NCBI RefSeq assembly: GCF_017948455.1
Contig: NZ_JAFFSU010000006.1
Location: 186,001-250,000 of the forward strand
Length of the DNA stretch: 64,000 nucleotides
DNA from: Streptomyces sp. GESEQ-4
GTDB lineage: Bacteria; Actinomycetota; Actinomycetes; Streptomycetales; Streptomycetaceae
Reading direction: 5' to 3'
In this document: piece by piece, positions 60,091 to 64,000 of the stretch
Position numbering within the stretch: position 1 is the stretch's first letter
Layout of the letters: every line of letters starts with the position of its first letter
Notes under the pieces: generated by a model
The model's input: the letters and a program-made list of their open reading frames with translations, nothing else
The model's database searches: none
What the model was told of the DNA's origin: nothing
Program-made: the position numbers and the translations under genes

Positions 60091-60857
60091 TGCGGCTCGA
60101 CGTGGAGGGCGTGACGGTCGAGGCCGCCGGGAAGCGGCTCGTCGACGAGATCAAGCTCACCGTGGACAGCGGGGCGTTCGTGGGGCTGGTCGGGCCCAAC
60201 GGGAGTGGGAAGTCGACCCTGTTGAGGTGCGTGTACCGGGCGCTGCGGCCGGCTGCGGGGGTCGTACGGCTGGACGGGGACGACGTACACACGCTGGCTC
60301 CTCGTGCCGCCGCCCGGCGACTGGCCGCGCTGCCGCAGGAGTCGTCGTCGGAGTTCGACTTCACCGTCGCCGAGGTGGTCGGGATGGGGCGGCTGCCGCA
60401 CCGGGACCGTACGGCGGCGGAGGACCGGGCGATCTGCGCGGAGTCGATGCGGGCCACCGGCGTGGAGCATCTGGCCGCCCGCGGCTTCCTCGCTCTGTCG
60501 GGCGGCGAGCGGCAACGCGTGCTGATCGCGCGGGCGTTGGCGCAGCGCCCCCAGGTGCTGGTCCTCGACGAACCGACCAACCACCTCGACATCGCCCACC
60601 AGTTGGACGTGCTGTCCCTGGTCCGGGCGAGCGGCCTGACCGTGCTGGCCGCGCTGCACGACCTGAACCTCGCCGCCGCGCACTGCGATCTGCTGTATGT
60701 CCTCTCGGCGGGCCGGGTCGTCGCGTCCGGGCCGCCGCACGACGTCCTGTGCCCGGACCTGCTCGCCGAGGTGTTCGGCGTGCGCGCGCATCCCGTACGG
60801 CATCCGGAGACGGGTGCCATGCAGCTGCTCTTCGACCTTCTCCCGCCGTCCGAATAA
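60090..60857 (+). CDS. btuD: Cobalamin ABC transporter ATP-binding protein
   Basis: A 255-residue ABC ATPase of the FepC/BtuD class. Walker A GLVGPNGSGKSTLL, Q-loop ALPQESS, signature FLALSGGERQRVLIARALAQ, Walker B VLVLDEPTNHLDI, and H-loop LAALHDLNLAAAH. ATG 60090 shares a base with the permease stop, so it is co-translated. It energises corrinoid uptake. Confidence 0.9.
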   Translation: MRLDVEGVTVEAAGKRLVDEIKLTVDSGAFVGLVGPNGSGKSTLLRCVYRALRPAAGVVRLDGDDVHTLAPRAAARRLAALPQESSSEFDFTVAEVVGMGRLPHRDRTAAEDRAICAESMRATGVEHLAARGFLALSGGERQRVLIARALAQRPQVLVLDEPTNHLDIAHQLDVLSLVRASGLTVLAALHDLNLAAAHCDLLYVLSAGRVVASGPPHDVLCPDLLAEVFGVRAHPVRHPETGAMQLLFDLLPPSE

Positions 60858-60878
60858 GGAACTAAGGAACTCTCCCGC

Positions 60879-61871
60879 ATGCGTAAGCCAGTTGTCGCCG
60901 CCGCCGTCTGCCTCGCCGTGCTCATCACCGGCTGCGGTGCCGAGGTCGAGCCCTCGCCGGACTCGAAGGCCGCGTCGTCGGTCACGCTCACCAACTGCGG
61001 GCGCAAGGTGACGTACGACAAGGTCCCCGAGCGGGTCGTCACCAACGATGTCGGCATCACCGAGTTGATGTTCGCGCTCGATCTTGAGGACCGGATGGTC
61101 GGGTTCGCGATGCCCGACGACAAGGGGGACCTCGGCGGGGTGCCGTGGAAGGACGGCTACGACAAGGTGACGTGGCTGTCGAAGGACCAGCTCACCAAGG
61201 AGAACGTCCTCGACGCCCGCGCCGACTGGGTCTTCGCCGGCTGGAACTACGGCTTCCGCGAGGACGACGGCTTCACCCCGGACGCCCTGCGCAAGCTCGG
61301 CATCCCCTCGTACATCCTCACCGAGTCCTGCCGCAACGGCCGTACGGAGTCCTCGCGGGGCATCATGCCGCCGCTGGACGCGCTGTACGAGGACCTCACC
61401 AACCTGGGCAAGCTGTTCGGCGTGGAGAAGCGGGCGGCGGCCCTGATCTCCGGCTTCAAGCGCGAGGTGGCGGAGGTGAAGGCGAAGGCCCCGTCCGCTT
61501 CCCCCAAGGTCTTCCTCTACGACAGCGGCGAGGACCAGCCCTTCACCTCCGGCCGCTACGCCGCGCCCGACCAGATCATCAGCGAGGCGGGCGGGGTCAA
61601 TGTCATGCACGACCTCCAGGACTCCTGGACGACCGTCGGCTGGGAGACCGTTGTGGAACGCGACCCCGACGTGATCGTGGTCTGCGACTACGGGGACGTG
61701 AGCGCGGAGCAGAAGAGAAGGTTCCTGCTGTCCTACGCCCCGCTGCGGAACGTGTCGGCCGTCAAGCACAAGCGGATCTTCACCCTCGACTACGTCGACC
61801 TGGTGGAGAGCCCGCGGAACCCCTCTGCCATCGCCCGCCTCGGGGAGTACCTGCGGACGACGACGCCCTGA
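60879..61871 (+). CDS. btuF: Corrinoid ABC transporter substrate-binding lipoprotein
   Basis: A 330-residue cluster A-II lipoprotein with lipobox ITGC (residues 17-20). The periplasmic-binding fold is shown by PERVVTNDVGITELMFALDL, DWVFAGWNYGFRED and GRYAAPDQIISEAGGVNVMH, ending with the docking helix region ARLGEYLRTTTP. ATG 60879 is 22 bp after the ATPase. Substrate assigned by the riboswitch at the head of the operon; the fold alone would also fit siderophores. Confidence 0.88.
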   Translation: MRKPVVAAAVCLAVLITGCGAEVEPSPDSKAASSVTLTNCGRKVTYDKVPERVVTNDVGITELMFALDLEDRMVGFAMPDDKGDLGGVPWKDGYDKVTWLSKDQLTKENVLDARADWVFAGWNYGFREDDGFTPDALRKLGIPSYILTESCRNGRTESSRGIMPPLDALYEDLTNLGKLFGVEKRAAALISGFKREVAEVKAKAPSASPKVFLYDSGEDQPFTSGRYAAPDQIISEAGGVNVMHDLQDSWTTVGWETVVERDPDVIVVCDYGDVSAEQKRRFLLSYAPLRNVSAVKHKRIFTLDYVDLVESPRNPSAIARLGEYLRTTTP

Positions 61872-61955
61872 CTCGGAGGCCGGGACCGGTCCCGGCTCGT
61901 CCGTGGTCGAATCTGCGCCCGTCAGCAGTGCATGTCACGGAACGCGGAGAGTCGG

Positions 61956-63245
61956 ATGAGAAGTCGAAGTCCGGTACGTGCAGGTGTCGTCGCCCTGGCC
62001 GCAGTGGCTCTGTTGGCCGCGTGCACGGGAGGCTCGACCGGGGAAGGCGACAGTCCCGCTGCCTCCGGCTCGCCCACCCGGAAGGCCCTCGACCTCAGCG
62101 GCGATCCACGGGCCGCGGCGCCCTTGGCGTTCGACAGCAAGGCGGCCCATGTGCTGCCGACGGGCCCGAAGGGATTCCCTCCCCTCACTCTGTACGGGCG
62201 TGCGGCCTGGCTCACGCACGCGTCCGGCCTGACGATGTACAACCTGGCCACGGGTAAGGCCGTCACCGACATCAAGACCCAGAACACGCCCACGTACGAC
62301 CTGCCGGCGCCAGGCGATCTGAGCAAGAAGCAGGCCGATATGGTGCGCAGCCGCGTGTCGTTCCCTGTGCCGGTGGAGATCGGCGGTGTACCGGCGCTGG
62401 TCGCCGTCGTGCCGGTCCAGCTCGCCAAGCAGGGCAGCGGTTCGGCGCAGGCCGGATTCGAGGTGATCGCCGCCCGTGCGGACAACGGCAAGCTGATCTG
62501 GCGGCTGCCTGTGGACATCTACGGTAAGCCGGAGGGCAAGCTCGGCGCGCTTCTGGGTGAGCCCGGGGACGGTGTGGTGACCGTCTCCTGGACCGAGGAC
62601 GACTACCCGCAAGGCGCCTTCGCGGTCTCCTTGGACGACAAGCCCAGCATGCTGTGGCAGCGTGCGGACTTCTGGACGGTCGCCGGATCCGGCGACACCG
62701 TTCTGGGATTCCGCGAAGACTCGGCCGAGGAATACTCGTTGACCGGTGTCGCCGCGACCGACAGCCGTGACCTGTGGGCCAAGGGGATCCCCGCCGGAAC
62801 CACTTGGGCGGTCAAATCGACCGACACCCCATTGGCCAAACTCGACGACGACAGCGAGCAGGCGCGGCTGATCGAGATCGCGACCGGCGACTTCGTCCTG
62901 TCCAAGCGGGCGGGCCTGACCAAGCGCATGAACTGCGAACACGGCGAGGGCGGCACCGTCCTGCTGTGCACCTCGAAGCAGGACGGTGCGCTCGCGGTGG
63001 ACAAGACCGGCAAGGTCCTGTGGCGCCGGGCGGCGGGGGACGGTCCGGACAAGTGGAATGCCACCGTGGAAGCCGAGTTCAAGGATCTGTTCTACGCCAA
63101 GGGCAAGGACGGAGGATTCGTCATCGACGGCCGTACCGGACGAACGGTCAGCGCGGACGCGGGGATTGTGCCGGATCGCGTCAACGCCTATGCCGCGCTG
63201 GTCTACACCGACAAGGGCACGGAGGTCCATCTCCCTAAGCGCTAA
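61956..63245 (+). CDS. Secreted lipoprotein with predicted beta-propeller repeats
   Basis: A 429-residue lipoprotein: signal peptide with lipobox LLAAC at about residues 19-23, a Gly/Ser-rich linker, then repeated strand motifs of PQQ/WD-like type (GLTMYNLATGKAVTD, VIAARADNGKLIWRL, ALAVDKTGKVLWRRA, FVIDGRTGRTVSADAG). The start at 61956 (MRSRSPVRAG) has GGAGAG 7 bases upstream and gives a proper signal peptide; ATG 61932 is less likely. Function unknown, probably extracellular sensing or wall-associated. Repeat copy F begins directly after the stop. Confidence 0.83.
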   Translation: MRSRSPVRAGVVALAAVALLAACTGGSTGEGDSPAASGSPTRKALDLSGDPRAAAPLAFDSKAAHVLPTGPKGFPPLTLYGRAAWLTHASGLTMYNLATGKAVTDIKTQNTPTYDLPAPGDLSKKQADMVRSRVSFPVPVEIGGVPALVAVVPVQLAKQGSGSAQAGFEVIAARADNGKLIWRLPVDIYGKPEGKLGALLGEPGDGVVTVSWTEDDYPQGAFAVSLDDKPSMLWQRADFWTVAGSGDTVLGFREDSAEEYSLTGVAATDSRDLWAKGIPAGTTWAVKSTDTPLAKLDDDSEQARLIEIATGDFVLSKRAGLTKRMNCEHGEGGTVLLCTSKQDGALAVDKTGKVLWRRAAGDGPDKWNATVEAEFKDLFYAKGKDGGFVIDGRTGRTVSADAGIVPDRVNAYAALVYTDKGTEVHLPKR

Positions 63246-63335
63246 GCGCTCCGCGGGGGTGCCGCGATAGGTCGTTGGGCGGCTGCGGCGGCGTGGGGGG
63301 CTTGTCGCGCAGTTCCCCGCGCCCCTTCGGGGCAC
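63246..63335 (+). repeat. Dispersed palindromic repeat copy F (long form)
   Basis: Immediately after the stop codon: GCGCTCCGCGGGGGTGCCGC, a GGCTGCGGCGGCG segment, then TTGTCGCGCAGTTCCCCGCG and palindrome GCGCCCCTTCGGGGC. The 5' arm matches copy D at 28687. Confidence 0.85.
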
Positions 63336-63367
63336 GACCGGTGGCGGGGTTGAACCCGCCACCGGTC
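63336..63367. terminator. Bidirectional terminator between lipoprotein and lyase genes
   Basis: A perfect 13-bp stem GACCGGTGGCGGG, loop GTTGAA, CCCGCCACCGGTC, between convergent genes. Together with repeat copy F it gives a double terminator. Confidence 0.85.
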
Positions 63368-63379
63368 CTCTTGCGCGTC

Positions 63380-64000
63380 CTACGCGGCGCCTGGGCCTAC
63401 GTCCGTCGCATTGAGCGGCGTCCGTGTGACCGGGGACGACGATCGTTCGTCGGCGCCCGCGTCGATGGTGCCGACTCGGGCCTGGCCGTCCATGTCCTCG
63501 GTCACGAAGGCGTGGCCGCTGGTACCGGTGTCGATCGCCGGGCTGCCCGCGCCGATCCGGTACAGCGATCCGTCGGAGGCGAGCAGCGGGTCGACCGCCC
63601 TGACGGAGCCGGAGGGCAGGGACACGCCGACGGTCGCCGATCCGGTCGGCCACGCGATGTTGCCGGCGTAGGTCATGCCCACGGGCTTCTTGACCTCGTT
63701 GAGCAGCTTGCCCCGGCTGCCCGTGATGACGTTGTCGGCGATGACCGAGTCGACCGGGGCGAGGTTGTAGTTGGCGCCGATCTCGATGTTGGACACGTTG
63801 TTCACGAAGGTGTTGTGCACGACGGTCGCCCGGTAGACGCGCCAGTGCGCGCTCAGCGCGCCCGAGGTGTCCACGTCGCCGCCGTCGATCTGCAGCGCGG
63901 CGTCGAAGCCGGTGCCGGTCAGGCCCTCGAAGTAGTTGTTGTAGATCTTGTGGTCCTGGCCGTAGATGCGGATCCCGCCGGTTCCCGCCTTGCCCTCCCC
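63380..64000 (-). CDS. PL6-like beta-helix polysaccharide lyase, C-terminal part (partial)
   Basis: The frame is open from the right edge of the window to the stop at 63380, giving the last 206 residues. Motifs GGIRIYGQDHKIYNNYFEGL, HNTFVNNVSNIEIGANYNL, DSVIADNVITGSRG and a C-terminal DEDMDGQARVGTIDAGADE-type stretch (ends ADERSS) fit right-handed beta-helix lyases of the alginate/chondroitinase-B type (PL6). Such enzymes are secreted and degrade uronic-acid polymers. The signal peptide and catalytic Lys/Arg lie outside the window, so activity cannot be confirmed. Confidence 0.82.
   Translation of the reverse strand, partial: GEGKAGTGGIRIYGQDHKIYNNYFEGLTGTGFDAALQIDGGDVDTSGALSAHWRVYRATVVHNTFVNNVSNIEIGANYNLAPVDSVIADNVITGSRGKLLNEVKKPVGMTYAGNIAWPTGSATVGVSLPSGSVRAVDPLLASDGSLYRIGAGSPAIDTGTSGHAFVTEDMDGQARVGTIDAGADERSSSPVTRTPLNATDVGPGAA

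Overview
The window is high-GC actinobacterial chromosome, almost certainly Streptomyces. The signs are a strong third-codon GC bias, many GTG starts, stop/start overlaps of the ATGA and GTGA type, two Excalibur proteins, a sortase LAxTG-type anchor, an XRE/DUF397 pair, and the gene order glyS - znuACB - zur - uppS - recO, which is conserved in Streptomyces.

Layout. 0-3.2 kb: end of an oxidoreductase gene and the assimilatory nitrite reductase genes nirBD. 3.2-11 kb: Excalibur membrane protein, SDR oxidoreductase, a SulP transporter translationally coupled to a beta-carbonic anhydrase, a two-component system and a TAT-exported PhoX/DUF839 protein. 11-13.1 kb: a frameshifted IS605-type tnpB element lying inside a small VOC (glyoxalase-fold) gene, whose 5' and 3' remnants flank it. 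13.2-15.7 kb: small metabolic genes. 15.8-25.6 kb: pyruvate phosphate dikinase, a ROK regulator diverging from a two-gene glycoside hydrolase operon, and a membrane sulfatase-fold enzyme. 25.7-35.9 kb: dusB, a DHA2 exporter, a serine hydrolase, regulators, an aldo/keto reductase, an unusual in-frame EamA transporter/NAD(P)-binding protein fusion, a LysE exporter and a DUF4394 lipoprotein. 36-42.5 kb: glyS, the Zur-controlled zinc uptake operon and zur, uppS, recO.

42.9-57 kb is a biosynthetic gene cluster. A 12-gene, mostly overlapping minus-strand operon (about 57.0 to 47.1 kb) encodes a cupin cyclase, two SAM methyltransferases, KS-alpha, KS-beta, a 4'-phosphopantetheinyl transferase, ACP, an SRPBCC cyclase, a PfkB-type kinase, an ICMT-like protein, a third (HxGTHxD) cyclase and a discrete acyltransferase. 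It ends in a TetR gene. A divergent DHA2 exporter and FAD monooxygenase pair lies behind a perfect 12-bp inverted-repeat operator, and a LuxR-type atypical response regulator sits at the border. A type II PKS with its own acyltransferase and PPTase, three different cyclases including a cupin, and paired methyltransferases most resembles resistomycin-type (rem) discoid polyketide clusters. The product assignment is inference.

57.2-64 kb: small XRE/DUF397 genes, then a cobalamin riboswitch leading a three-gene B12-type ABC importer, a secreted lipoprotein and the 3' part of a PL6-like beta-helix polysaccharide lyase.

A dispersed palindromic repeat (core GGTCGCGCAGTTCCCCGCGC) occurs about six times, mostly directly after stop codons and in two cases inside reading frames. 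No tRNA, rRNA or CRISPR array was seen.
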